This document shows, in pieces, positions 8,175-17,019 of a DNA stretch of 64,000 nt (positions are counted from its first letter, which is position 1; each line of letters opens with the position of its first letter). Both the position numbers and the translations under genes were made by a program. The stretch is from JADJOY01 sp016713535 [NCBI: Deltaproteobacteria bacterium] (lineage in GTDB: Bacteria; JADJOY01). A model generated the notes under the pieces. The model searched no databases and had not been told where the DNA came from. It saw only the letters and a list, made by a program, of their open reading frames with translations. The stretch is from positions 216,769 to 280,768 of the forward strand of contig JADJOY010000020.1 in the NCBI GenBank assembly GCA_016713535.1. Reading direction: 5' to 3'.

Positions 8175-10265
8175 ATGAAGCGTGTCAGTACTACAGGGAT
8201 GTTGTGCTGTGTGATCGCCTTCGCGCTCGGTTGCGGCTCGAGCAGCGGCGAGAACAACCAGCCCCCGGTCGCCGCCGCCGGCAACGACGTGAACGTGAAG
8301 ACCGGCGACCCGATCACGCTCGACGGCAGCGCGAGCACCGATCCAGACGGTGATTCCCTCACCTATCACTGGACGTTGGTCATCCGGCCGGCGGGCAGCA
8401 ACGCCACCCTCGCCGACCCGTCCGCGCCCCAGCCGCTCTTCGTGCCCGACATGGACGGGGGCTACCAGCTCGAGCTGGTGGTGAACGACGGCCGCATGGA
8501 CAGCCCGGTCGACGCCGTGGTGATCGCCGCGACCACCCCCAACACGCCGCCCAACGCGCGCGCCGGCCACGACGCGCAGGTGCCATTCGGCTCGGTGGTA
8601 CAGCTCGACGGCAGCCAGAGCGACGACCCCGACGGCGACCCGCTCACCTACCAGTGGAGCTTCAAGACGCTGCCCGAGGGCTCGTCGGCCGGCATCAAGG
8701 ATCCGACCGCGGCGCGGACGCTCTTCGTCGCGGACAAGGTGGGCCGCTACGAGGTCCAGCTCACGGTGAGCGACGGCGAAGCAAGCAGCGAGCCCAACAC
8801 GGTGGTGCTCACCTCGGTCGACGGCAACGTGAGGCCGGTTGCCGACGCGGGCCCCGACGTCGACGTCTCGAAGGGAAGCGTCGTCAACATCGACGGCGTG
8901 GGAAGCTTCGACGCCGATGGCGACTCGCTGACCTACGAGTGGTCGTTCGTGTCCAAACCGGCTGGCTCGATCGCCGGCATCAAGGACCCGTTCGCGCGCA
9001 AGACGCTCTTCGTCGCGGACGAGCCCGGCGTGTTCGTGGTCAAGCTGGTGGTGAGCGACGGCCGGCTCCTGAGCGAGCCGGACCAGCTCACGGTCACCGC
9101 CGCGATCGAGAACCTCCCGCCGATCGCCAAGGCCGGCGGTGACAAGAACGTGGTGGTGGGCTCGCAGGTCACCCTCGACGGGACCGGCAGCACCGACCCC
9201 GACGGCAACAACGTCAACTTCCACTGGTCCATCGCGCAGAAGCCCGAGGGCAGCACCGCTCAGCTCTCGAGCGATGTCGCCGAGCGGCCGACCTTCGTCG
9301 CCGACCAGCTCGGCAGCTACTCCGTGCAGCTCGTCGTCGACGACGGCCAGGCGGCGAGCGAGCCGGACTACGTGGTCATCACCTCGTCCATCGACGGTGG
9401 TGGTGGCGGAGGCGGTGGTGGTGGTGGTGGCGGTGGAGGTGGCGGCGGCGGGGGTGGCGGTGGTGGTGGTGGCGGTGGTGGTGGAGGCGGTGGCGGCTCG
9501 TGCTCCGGCACCGGCGCCATCCTCTGCGACTCCCTCAACGGCTCGACCTCCGGCGCCCAGGACGGCGGCAGCTTCACCGGTGGCGGCTGGACGCCAGGCT
9601 GGAGCATCCGCTGGGACCTCGGCCAGAACCTGAGCACCGGCGCCTTCTCGGCGGACCTCGACAACTGGGACCCGTCGTCGAACAGCTCGCAGCACCAGTA
9701 CTCCAAGCAAGACATCCTCGACCTGTTCCAGGACGGAGTGGGCGACACCCACCACTCGGACGCCACCAACACCGCGTTCATCACGGTGCGCACGGGCAGG
9801 GATTACAACGACCTGTTCAAGTTCGCGTCGACGCCGCACGGCTTCGGCGAGCGCATCGAAACCCGGCTCTCACCGCCGGGCGGGCGCGTCGACCCGAGCC
9901 GGACCCACACGGTGCGGATCGAGTGGAGCGGCGGGTCGGCGTCGGTGTTCCTCGACGGCGGCAAGCTCACCACCCAGAATCACTCGTCGCCGATGCCGCT
10001 GCGCTACGTGTTCGTGGGCTCGGACAACAGCGGTGGCGGCTACGGTCCGCAGAAGGGCGTGATCTACAGCAACGTCGCGGTGTGGGGCTCGACCGGCGGC
10101 GGCAGGCTGGTGAACCTCAAGCTGTCGATGATGGACGGCTCGGTCGAGGTGGTCGAGAGCGCCGAGAACCCGCTCACTCACCGCGGGTTGCTCGACTGGC
10201 TCCGTTCCGCCAAGCGGCTCCCGTTCGCCGCTGCGGTGGTCGGCGGGTCCGGTCCGGCCAGGTAA
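8175..10265 (+). CDS. Four-PKD-module lipoprotein with poly-glycine linker and LamG-like C-terminal domain
   Basis: 696-residue surface lipoprotein. The signal peptide ends in the lipobox FALGC (Cys20). Four homologous PKD/Ig-like modules of about 95 residues follow (28-407), each with DGSxSxDPDGD, LTYxWS and a YxVQLxVxDG strand. A run of 34 consecutive glycines (408-441, mixed GGT/GGC/GGA/GGG codons) then links to a 255-residue domain that resembles concanavalin/LamG folds (HTVRIEWSGG, GVIYSNVAVWG) and may bind glycans. A GAAGGAGAG ribosome site lies 9 bases before ATG 8175. It is followed by a strong terminator. Likely cell-surface adhesin or glycan binding; the ligand is unknown. Confidence 0.9.
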   Translation: MKRVSTTGMLCCVIAFALGCGSSSGENNQPPVAAAGNDVNVKTGDPITLDGSASTDPDGDSLTYHWTLVIRPAGSNATLADPSAPQPLFVPDMDGGYQLELVVNDGRMDSPVDAVVIAATTPNTPPNARAGHDAQVPFGSVVQLDGSQSDDPDGDPLTYQWSFKTLPEGSSAGIKDPTAARTLFVADKVGRYEVQLTVSDGEASSEPNTVVLTSVDGNVRPVADAGPDVDVSKGSVVNIDGVGSFDADGDSLTYEWSFVSKPAGSIAGIKDPFARKTLFVADEPGVFVVKLVVSDGRLLSEPDQLTVTAAIENLPPIAKAGGDKNVVVGSQVTLDGTGSTDPDGNNVNFHWSIAQKPEGSTAQLSSDVAERPTFVADQLGSYSVQLVVDDGQAASEPDYVVITSSIDGGGGGGGGGGGGGGGGGGGGGGGGGGGGGGGGGGSCSGTGAILCDSLNGSTSGAQDGGSFTGGGWTPGWSIRWDLGQNLSTGAFSADLDNWDPSSNSSQHQYSKQDILDLFQDGVGDTHHSDATNTAFITVRTGRDYNDLFKFASTPHGFGERIETRLSPPGGRVDPSRTHTVRIEWSGGSASVFLDGGKLTTQNHSSPMPLRYVFVGSDNSGGGYGPQKGVIYSNVAVWGSTGGGRLVNLKLSMMDGSVEVVESAENPLTHRGLLDWLRSAKRLPFAAAVVGGSGPAR

Positions 10266-10295
10266 GCGGGCGCGACGCGCATCGATCGGAAGCGA

Positions 10296-10331
10296 ACGCC
10301 CCCCGAGCCCAGCGCTCGGGGGGCGTTTTTT
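10296..10331 (+). terminator. Rho-independent terminator of the PKD lipoprotein gene
   Basis: A perfect 12-bp stem ACGCCCCCCGAG / CTCGGGGGGCGT (10296-10307 with 10315-10326) and a 7-base loop are followed by six T (10326-10331), 30 bases after the lipoprotein stop. Confidence 0.93.
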
Positions 10332-10339
10332 GTCCCTCC

Positions 10340-10440
10340 AGGAGAGCCGCGGGCGGGGATGAACCCCGCCCTAGGGCGCCGATCAGAGTCGATGCCGATG
10401 CCCCGAGAACGGTAGGGGCGGGCGTCACGCCCGCCCCGGG
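10340..10440. repeat. Intergenic hairpin modules (type A family)
   Basis: Two adjacent hairpins: GGCGGGGATGAACCCCGCC and GGGCGGGCGTCACGCCCGCCC-type stem (TAGGGGCGGGC...). The segment fills the space between the terminator and the convergent hotdog gene and directly touches that gene's stop. Confidence 0.75.
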
Positions 10441-11355
10441 TCAGCCGTCGCTGAAGTAGAGCCGCGCGCAGCAGTGCGGGCGCGACCGAGATGCACCCGG
10501 CGGCACATCGGGTCCGAGCGAGACCGCCGCGCCGAAGCCCTCGCCCCACCGGAACGCGCGCACTTCGATCCGCATCACGTCTCCGGCGAAGCACGGCTTG
10601 CGAAACGCGATGTCGATGCCGCGCATCAGGATCGCCCCCGTCGAGACGCCATGCTCGTGGAGCCGCCGCACCGCCTCCTCGAAGATCCGCGGGTAGACGA
10701 GCGAGTTCACGTGCTGGTTGCTGTCGGTGTCGCCGAGCGAGAAGACCGTCGGCGCGGGGGCGGGGCACGGCTCGCCGTCGAGTGCGCTCGCTCCGTCCGG
10801 CAGCGCGAGCACGTCCTCGAGCTCGCGCCACCGGTAGCGCAGCGGCGGCACGGACGGGCCTCCGGCGACCGAGAAGCTCAGCACCTTGCGCTCGCCGGGC
10901 GGCCCGAACGGCCGCGAGAACACGTGCTCGGCGAAGATCCGCCCCACGCGGATCGGCTCGCCCGCGCCGTCCGGCGGCGGAAAGTGGGTGCGACCCCGCG
11001 GCGCCTCGACGTCCACCCACATGTTGAGGAGGATCTTCGAGACGGCGCCATTCCCATCCACGGAGTGCGCGAGCTCGAGCGCGCCGCGTCCGTGCATCGG
11101 GTGCTGGACCGAGATCGGCCCGCCGCCGCCCTCGAGTATCAGCCGGCTCAGGATCGGCACCACGCCGGTGTCGCGCATCGCCCGCGCCATCGGGCTGGCG
11201 TGGATGACGCTCTGCCACACCACCGCGCCCACCGCGGGACTCAACGCCACCAGCCGGGCGCGGCCGTCCTGGGCGACGTCCTGGTAGCGCAAGGGGATGG
11301 TGCCTTCGCCGCGCTGCGTCGGCGGGACGTCGGGCCAGTCGGGGATCGAGATCAT
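10441..11355 (-). CDS. Hotdog-fold acyl-thioesterase-like protein
   Basis: 304 residues, soluble. The C-terminal half has the signature FSLGDTDSNQHVNSLVYPR followed by an FEEAV helix, as in 4HBT/acyl-ACP thioesterase hotdog domains (D..xHVNN..Y...E). The N-terminal half is probably a second, degenerate hotdog domain, as in acyl-ACP thioesterases. It likely hydrolyses or binds an acyl-thioester; the substrate is not predictable. The ATG at 11355 is followed by ISIPDWPDVPP. It is a monocistronic minus-strand gene whose 3' end abuts repeat modules. Confidence 0.7.
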   Translation of the reverse strand: MISIPDWPDVPPTQRGEGTIPLRYQDVAQDGRARLVALSPAVGAVVWQSVIHASPMARAMRDTGVVPILSRLILEGGGGPISVQHPMHGRGALELAHSVDGNGAVSKILLNMWVDVEAPRGRTHFPPPDGAGEPIRVGRIFAEHVFSRPFGPPGERKVLSFSVAGGPSVPPLRYRWRELEDVLALPDGASALDGEPCPAPAPTVFSLGDTDSNQHVNSLVYPRIFEEAVRRLHEHGVSTGAILMRGIDIAFRKPCFAGDVMRIEVRAFRWGEGFGAAVSLGPDVPPGASRSRPHCCARLYFSDG

Positions 11356-11720
11356 GGGGCGCGCGATTCTATCCGCTCGCGGGGCTCGCTCGTCGACGCA
11401 CGATCGCTCGTCGCACCGCAGGCTGGCCCAGGTACGGGGTGCCCGATGACCACCCGAATTGACGGTTTTTGCCCAAAAAAGTCAGCGTGCCCGACGGATC
11501 CGGGCGCAACCCCGACGAGCTGGGAAGCGACGCCGCTTCGCGTCGAATCGACGAGAGGCTCGAAATATCGCGCATTTGCGCCATTTTCGCGGAGCCGGGC
11601 GCAGCATCCAGCCGCCGAGGCACGGGCTTTGCTGTTTTCGCTCGGCACGAACGTCGTGCAGCCCAACGCCTCGGGCAGATCGATCCCGAGTGGGCTACAC
11701 CTGCCAGGAGGTCGACGATC
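11356..11720. other. Intergenic region between divergent genes, probable promoter area
   Basis: 365 bases separate the hotdog gene (minus) and a small plus-strand gene. It contains an AT-richer stretch around 11455-11485 (GGTTTTTGCCCAAAAAAGTC) and near 11565-11590. I see no convincing RNA gene or operator. A good ribosome site (CCAGGAGG) at about 11704 serves the downstream gene. Confidence 0.4.
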
Positions 11721-11966
11721 ATGAGTCGCTCTCGGAAGCACTACACCGCATTCAGCCCGCGCACGGGCACCCTCCGCCGCGGCGCACGGCACAACGACCG
11801 CGACGGTCTGCCAGCCCAGATCGAAGGCGAGTACGGGTGGGACCCGCGTCACGCCACCCACGATCGCCTCTGGCTCCAGGCCAGCGCTCCGGTGCCCGAG
11901 GACGGTGACGGCGAGCCCACCCGCGCGGTGCGCTCGTTCGATCTCCTCGACGACGACGAGTCCTGA
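11721..11966 (+). CDS. Small hypothetical protein
   Basis: 81 residues, charged and without signal peptide or membrane segment (starts MSRSRKHYTAFSPRTG, ends FDLLDDDES). The start is supported by CCAGGAGG eleven bases upstream of ATG 11721. It precedes the metallophosphoesterase gene by 52 bases on the same strand and may be co-transcribed. I do not recognise a family. Confidence 0.6.
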   Translation: MSRSRKHYTAFSPRTGTLRRGARHNDRDGLPAQIEGEYGWDPRHATHDRLWLQASAPVPEDGDGEPTRAVRSFDLLDDDES

Positions 11967-12018
11967 GCCGAGCGGCGCACGGGCGGTAAGGCCCGCGCGC
12001 CCCGACTCGAGCCCGCCG

Positions 12019-13680
12019 ATGGACGCCGAGCGCCTCCCGAGCCAGGGCTCACCACGACACACGATCGTGGTGAGCGACCTCCACCTCGCGGAGGCCGAGC
12101 CCTCCCACCCGGGCAACCCGCTGTGGAAGCGCTACAAGCGCCGCAGCCACTTCGTCGACAAGAGCTTCAAGCGTTTCCTCGAGCACCTCCGCGAAGCGGC
12201 TCACGGGCCGCTCGAGCTGGTGTTCAACGGCGACGTCTTCGACTTCGACGCGACGATGGCGCTGCCCGAACGCCCGCCGTTCGGCGTGAGCTGGCTCGAG
12301 CGCCACCGCGGCCTCACCGCGCAGCAGGCCAAGTCCCGCTACAAGCTGAGCGTGATCCTCGAGGATCACCCGGTGTGGGTTCGCGCGGTGCGCGACTGGG
12401 TGCTCGACGGCCACCGCGTGGTGTTCGTGATCGGCAACCACGATCTCGAGCTCCACTGGCCCGCGGTGCGCGACGAGCTGATGCGCTGGCTCGCGCTGCC
12501 CGACGACGCCGCCGAGCGGGTCCGGGTGTGCGAGTGGTTCTACGTGTCGAGCGGCGACACGCTCATCGAGCACGGCAATCAATACGACCCGTACTGCGTG
12601 TGCCCGAGCCCGATCCACCCCGTGGTGCGCAAGCGCGGCGGCGAGTACGTGCGGCTGCCGTTCGGCAACCTCGCGGCGCGCTTCATGCTGAACGGCATGG
12701 GGCTCTTCAACCCGCACGTCGACTCGAGCTTCATCAAGGCGTCGTTCTTCGAGTACGTGAAGTTCTTCTACCAGTACCTGATGCGCATCCAGCCGCTGCT
12801 CGGCTGGACGTGGTTCTGGAGCTCGATCGTCACGTTCCTCTTACGCGCTCGAGGAGGCGGTGCTGCCACCGGTCAAGCACGCGCCGCTCGACTTCGAGGG
12901 CCACGTCGAGAGATCGCCGCGCGCGCCAACGCGACACCGCGCGTGGTGCGCAGCCTGGCACGGCTCCACGCCCACCCCGCCGTGCTGAGCCCGCTCAAGG
13001 TGATGCGCGAGCTGTGGCTCGACCGCGCGCTGCTGGTGGTGGCGGCGTTGCTGTTCAGCTTCGAGCTGACGCTGCTCGCCAAGCTCTTCGTGCAGGTGCC
13101 GCTCACGAGCTTCGTGGCGCCGTTCGCGGTGCTCATGCCGTGGGTGATCCGCTACGCGCGCGGCGTCGAATCGGAAAACGCGGAGGCGCAGAAGGGCGCC
13201 CTCGAGAAGCTCGACCTGAGCTCCCAGATCGCTGGCGTGAACCGCGTGGTGCACGGCCACACCCACCACCAGATGCACCGCTGGATCGGCGACGTCGAGC
13301 TGATCAACACCGGCACCTGGTCGCCCGCGTTCCACGACGTCGAGTGCACCCAGCCGTTCGGCCTCAAGTGCTTCGCGTGGATCCGCCCGGGCGAGCCCGG
13401 CGAGGCGCGCCACGCGACGCTCTTCGAGTGGGCCGATCCCGGGATCCGCGCCCTCGCCGTCGAGCGGCTGCCGATGCCCGCCGACGAGCCGCGCACCCGG
13501 CTCCTGCCGACCCGCAAGGGACGCCAGGGTGCCGAGGCCTTCGCCGGCGCAGCGCCGGCGCTCGAGCCCGCGGCCGCCGCCGCGATCTCGCTCGCGAGCA
13601 ACGCCGCCGGACGAACGGCGAAGCGCGCCGCGCACTCCCGCCTCGGCCTCACCGCGCTCTTGCGCGCCGTGCTGCCGTAA
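12019..13680 (+). CDS. Calcineurin-like metallophosphoesterase, membrane-associated (double internal frameshift)
   Basis: 553 residues as read. Dinuclear-metal motifs are VVSDLHL, FNGDVFDFD, IGNHDLELHW, a HGNQYD segment and VVHGHTHHQ, as in UDP-2,3-diacylglucosamine hydrolase-like phosphoesterases. Two hydrophobic segments (LLVVAALLFSFELTLLAKL and VAPFAVLMPWVI) lie between the third and last motif. Between about 12840 and 12912 the encoded segment (ARGGGAATGQ...) looks unnatural. In the next frame the same bases read ALEEAVLPPVKHAPLDFEG, which suggests one extra base near 12841 and one missing base near 12910. It probably hydrolyses a phosphoester at the membrane; the substrate is unknown. 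Start at ATG 12019. Confidence 0.85.
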   Translation: MDAERLPSQGSPRHTIVVSDLHLAEAEPSHPGNPLWKRYKRRSHFVDKSFKRFLEHLREAAHGPLELVFNGDVFDFDATMALPERPPFGVSWLERHRGLTAQQAKSRYKLSVILEDHPVWVRAVRDWVLDGHRVVFVIGNHDLELHWPAVRDELMRWLALPDDAAERVRVCEWFYVSSGDTLIEHGNQYDPYCVCPSPIHPVVRKRGGEYVRLPFGNLAARFMLNGMGLFNPHVDSSFIKASFFEYVKFFYQYLMRIQPLLGWTWFWSSIVTFLLRARGGGAATGQARAARLRGPRREIAARANATPRVVRSLARLHAHPAVLSPLKVMRELWLDRALLVVAALLFSFELTLLAKLFVQVPLTSFVAPFAVLMPWVIRYARGVESENAEAQKGALEKLDLSSQIAGVNRVVHGHTHHQMHRWIGDVELINTGTWSPAFHDVECTQPFGLKCFAWIRPGEPGEARHATLFEWADPGIRALAVERLPMPADEPRTRLLPTRKGRQGAEAFAGAAPALEPAAAAAISLASNAAGRTAKRAAHSRLGLTALLRAVLP

Positions 13681-13689
13681 GCGCCGAGG

Positions 13690-13905
13690 ACCGTCGGAGG
13701 CGGTCCCTCCAGACCGACCGCGAACGACACGGCCCTCGATGCGCGCCGGCCTCGCGCGCCCCTCGCTGCTGGTGGTCGGTCGGCTGGAGCCCGCCCGCTG
13801 GAGGGCGGCGGTCCCTCGCCGCCGCCACGTTTCTTGCGAGCCACCGAGGTCGGCCGCGAGCGGTCGCTTTCGACGGCTGCCGCATCGGCAGCCGATTTCG
13901 TTCGA
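13690..13905. repeat. Intergenic hairpin modules (type A family)
   Basis: Contains the module TGGAGGGCGGCGGTCCCTCG followed by CCGCCGCC (stem GGCGGCG/CGCCGCC), also seen at 37800 and 48362, plus a GACGGCTGCCGCATCGGCAGCCG-type stem near 13875 whose arms are GGCTGCC and GGCAGCC. There is no gene in this 286-base gap. The promoter of the next lipoprotein probably lies in 13905-13960. Confidence 0.65.
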
Positions 13906-13966
13906 GCATGCTAGTGACTCTCCCTGGTCCGCAGACTTGAAATCGCTCAGCGCCAGAGAGGAACAC

Positions 13967-14872
13967 GTGAATCGAGGAAACCGGCTTCTCAGCGCCATCG
14001 TCGGTGTTTCGCTGCTCGTCGGGTGCGGATCCGGCGGCGGCTCGACCGTACCGCCGCCCGCCGAGCCGGCCTCGCCACTCATCGTCGGCTTCCAGGGGCC
14101 GAGCACGTTCACGGTCGCGCCCGGCACCACGGTTCCACTCTGCGCCGCGGTGACCTTCGTCGATCAGGACGCGGACATCGAAACCGCCTTCTCCGAGAAC
14201 GAGTCGTGCGTCCCCGTCGAATCGGCGCCCAGCTGCAGCGCGCTGAAGTCCAGCTTCAATCCGGGGATCGACGGACAACCGGAGGGAGGCTTTTCGTTTT
14301 GCCTCTCGTACAAGCAGTGCTCGGCACCGGGCCCCTGCGCCGAGGTGCGCTACGAGATGGACGTCCGCGTGCGCGATCGTTCGGGCCTGACCAGCCCGTC
14401 GTTTCACTGGGCGTTCCAAGTGTCCGACGGCATCGACTCGACTCCCGAGCCCACACCGCCGCCGCCTCAGCCTCCGCCGCCCACGCCCGCGGCCGCACCC
14501 AACATCGGGGCACTGGACTCGCCGTCGGTGTTCACCTTCCCCGACGGGACCGGCTACCACCCGACGTGCGTGGATATTCGCTATTCAGATCCGAATGGCG
14601 ACATCGTTCGTCTCTTCACGCGCAACGAAGAGTGCACGAACGTCCGCACCGGCCAGGACTGCCCGATCAGTCCGACCGACTTCGATCCCGGCATTCGCGG
14701 CAAGACGAGCGGCACCTATCACTTCTGCAAGAACTTCAAGACCTGCGACCCCTCGCCGGGCACGCACTGCTCCGATCAATACCTGTCACGCGACTTCTAT
14801 CTGCAGGACTCGACGGGCCGACAGAGTCCCCCGGCCCGGTGGGAGTACCGCGTGACGAACGGGCTCGATTGA
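13967..14872 (+). CDS. Lipoprotein with two copies of an unrecognised six-cysteine domain
   Basis: 301 residues. GTG start at 13967 with AGAGAGGA just upstream. The signal peptide ends in LLVGC (Cys20). Two homologous units (about 38-157 and 179-301) are joined by a Pro-rich linker (TPPPPQPPPPT). In each unit six cysteines follow C-x21-C-x8-C-x21-C-x5-C-x5/7-C: Cys59, 81, 90, 112, 118, 124 and Cys201, 223, 232, 254, 260, 268. Shared features include F(N/D)PGI between Cys3 and Cys4 and a C-terminal WxFQVSDGID/WEYRVTNGLD strand. It is probably a disulfide-rich surface module; I cannot name a family. Convergent with the following minus-strand operon. Confidence 0.8.
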   Translation: MNRGNRLLSAIVGVSLLVGCGSGGGSTVPPPAEPASPLIVGFQGPSTFTVAPGTTVPLCAAVTFVDQDADIETAFSENESCVPVESAPSCSALKSSFNPGIDGQPEGGFSFCLSYKQCSAPGPCAEVRYEMDVRVRDRSGLTSPSFHWAFQVSDGIDSTPEPTPPPPQPPPPTPAAAPNIGALDSPSVFTFPDGTGYHPTCVDIRYSDPNGDIVRLFTRNEECTNVRTGQDCPISPTDFDPGIRGKTSGTYHFCKNFKTCDPSPGTHCSDQYLSRDFYLQDSTGRQSPPARWEYRVTNGLD

Positions 14873-14911
14873 GCGGACCCGGCGTCCAGCCGGGGCTTAC
14901 CCGCTCGCGGC

Positions 14912-16438
14912 TCACTGCGCTGGCGAGAGCCTCCACGCGAACCCCTCGTTTTCGCGCGCCGCGGCGGCGGGCTCCCAGCCGTCGCCAGCGGCGACGCCCC
15001 ACACCACCGCCTGCTCTCCGATCACGCGATAGCGGAGCAGCGCGCCGTCAGCGAACGGATCGCGCGGGAGGCCGCCCGGCATCGCGGCGTGCAGCTCGGT
15101 TGAGTCCGCCGGCCATCGGCCGACGTCCGCCTCGAAAGTGCGGAGCGCAATGGCGACGCTCATCGTCCGCAGCTCGAGGCAGAGCCTGGCCGCGATCGTG
15201 AGCGTGTTGTGGATCCCGTCGACGCACGTCGGGGAGGCTTTGAATGCCAGCAGTCCCTCCCACTGGTTCGGGACGATCGCCCACGGAACTCCCCTCAATA
15301 CCGCCGATTTCCGAACGGGGATCCCGCCGTCGAGCGACCAGCGACGGGCGGCCCACCCGAGCATGCGCCCGCCGGCATCGAGCAGGGGCGCGATCGAGTT
15401 CGCCTCGGCGAGAGAACGGAACGGCTGAGCGTACCGACCTGTGTAGAAGGCCTCGATCGCAGCGCCGGCGCCGAATCGCCCAGCCACGCGCTCGAGATCG
15501 CCAACCCAATCGACGAGCGAGCCGCTCGCTCCCTCGTCCAGTGAAGCCGTCTCCAGGTGGTGGCGGAGTCGCTCTCGGACGTGGCGCGTGAGGTCCAGGG
15601 CCACGACCAAGTCGGCCGGTGCCACCTCGTCTCGATCTTCGAGGATCGTCGTTGCAAGCTCGAGGATGGCTAGGTCGTCTGCGTCCACGCCCGCCGACTC
15701 GGGGTTCACACCGCGTCCCGCACTTCGCGCCTGGACCAGCGCCAAGAGTCGGTTCAGCGCTCGGTTCCACTCCCACCGGAAATCGCCATTCCGCTCGAAC
15801 CGTTCGCGCGCGCGGGCGCGGTCCCACCACGCGAGCGCTTCGGCGTTCTCGGCGAGGATCGCGGCGCGCTGCGCGGGATCGTCGAGCTTCGAACGCCATC
15901 CACCCCACGCGTCGTCGGACGGACCCACGACGGCCGACATGGCTCGCTCGAGCGCGACGGCCTGGTTCGAGTCGGCGGGCAGGCGGCCCGGCACGATCGG
16001 GATCGTGAAGGCCGGCAGTCGCCGTACCACGCCGAGCAGGGTTCGAACGCGGATGCCATCCACGTTGCATACCGCGGGTGGGTTGGAGCCGCTCGGCATC
16101 GGAGCGAGCGGGGTGGCCAGCAAATCCGGCTCCGTTCCCAGCCACACCGGCAGCGACGTTCCGGACCACTCGCGCACGATACGGCCACCCGCCGGCGTCA
16201 GTACGCGGTCGCCGACGGAGACCCGCGGGTCCCCCCAGACCCACGCCCAGCGCGGCCCGTGGAAGCCGACGTACGCGCGCGCCTCGAAGGGAAGGCCGTC
16301 GACGAGCGGTCGCGGCGTGATACCGAAGAAGACCGGTGTGAAGCCGCCCAGCAGCCGGTCGTGCCCAACGATCGCGAGTCCGAGCGTCACGAGCAACGCG
16401 AGCCTGAGGCGCGTCCGGACGACCGAGGTGCCAGTCAA
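14912..16438 (-). CDS. Membrane-anchored hypothetical protein with GspG-like tail
   Basis: 508 residues. TTG start at 16438, overlapping the upstream gene's TGA (TTGA). An N-terminal membrane helix (LALLVTLGLAIVG) is followed by a long, mainly helical extracytoplasmic region. The last about 70 residues (FEADVGRWPADSTELHAAMP, DPFADGALLRYRV, AVVWGVAAGDGWE) resemble the C-terminal pattern of pseudopilin-like proteins in which DPF/DG and an LRYR strand recur. Distal gene of an operon with a small membrane protein and possibly a CPBP protease. Function unknown. Confidence 0.65.
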   Translation of the reverse strand: MTGTSVVRTRLRLALLVTLGLAIVGHDRLLGGFTPVFFGITPRPLVDGLPFEARAYVGFHGPRWAWVWGDPRVSVGDRVLTPAGGRIVREWSGTSLPVWLGTEPDLLATPLAPMPSGSNPPAVCNVDGIRVRTLLGVVRRLPAFTIPIVPGRLPADSNQAVALERAMSAVVGPSDDAWGGWRSKLDDPAQRAAILAENAEALAWWDRARARERFERNGDFRWEWNRALNRLLALVQARSAGRGVNPESAGVDADDLAILELATTILEDRDEVAPADLVVALDLTRHVRERLRHHLETASLDEGASGSLVDWVGDLERVAGRFGAGAAIEAFYTGRYAQPFRSLAEANSIAPLLDAGGRMLGWAARRWSLDGGIPVRKSAVLRGVPWAIVPNQWEGLLAFKASPTCVDGIHNTLTIAARLCLELRTMSVAIALRTFEADVGRWPADSTELHAAMPGGLPRDPFADGALLRYRVIGEQAVVWGVAAGDGWEPAAAARENEGFAWRLSPAQ

Positions 16439-16941
16439 AGGACCGCCCCCTGCGGCTGGAACACCAGCCGCAACCACCCGATGTAGGGCAGTGAGACGAG
16501 GGCGACGACGGCGGCACCGAAGACGAGCGGCACCCACCTGCGAGCGCCCTTCCCCTCGCTGTGAGCCGCCACCGCCCGCCGCACCGATCGCACCGCGCCG
16601 AGCCAGCCGATCCACCAGCTCGCGATCCCCACCCACCCGAGCGCGCCCGTCGAGAGCCCACTCGCCCCGTTTGGCACCAGCGTGAGCGCGAGTCCGCCGG
16701 TTCCCGCGACGAGCCACCACGCCGCGCGGCCGAGGGTCTCGATCCAGCGCGACACGGACACCGCGGTGAGCGAGCGGTCCAGCAGCACCGCCACGACGCT
16801 CGCAAGCACCAACCCACCGAGGATCGTCCACCCGAGCGGAAGCAGAGTGGCGCCCGCCCACCACGGGTGAAGCACGGCTTTCGGATCGAAGAACGCGATC
16901 GAGTTCGCCAGGAAGCGTGTCTGGAACCACGAAACGCGCAC
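16435..16941 (-). CDS. Small polytopic membrane protein, unknown function
   Basis: 168 residues with about four hydrophobic helices (LGWTILGGLVLASVVAVLL, AAWWLVAGTGGLALTLV, LGWVGIASWWIGWLGAV, LVFGAAVVALVSLPYIGWL). GTG start at 16941, though the upstream 78 bases stay open and the true start may be further up. It overlaps the next gene by four bases (TTGA). It resembles a Yip1-like membrane protein in layout only; no signature is clear. Confidence 0.6.
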   Translation of the reverse strand: MRVSWFQTRFLANSIAFFDPKAVLHPWWAGATLLPLGWTILGGLVLASVVAVLLDRSLTAVSVSRWIETLGRAAWWLVAGTGGLALTLVPNGASGLSTGALGWVGIASWWIGWLGAVRSVRRAVAAHSEGKGARRWVPLVFGAAVVALVSLPYIGWLRLVFQPQGAVL

Positions 16942-17019
16942 GCTCTCGACCAGCCCGAAGACGAGACCCTCCGGCCAGCCCGATGTCGGCCCTCGGAATG
17001 ACGGCGGCCGGCGACCCCT

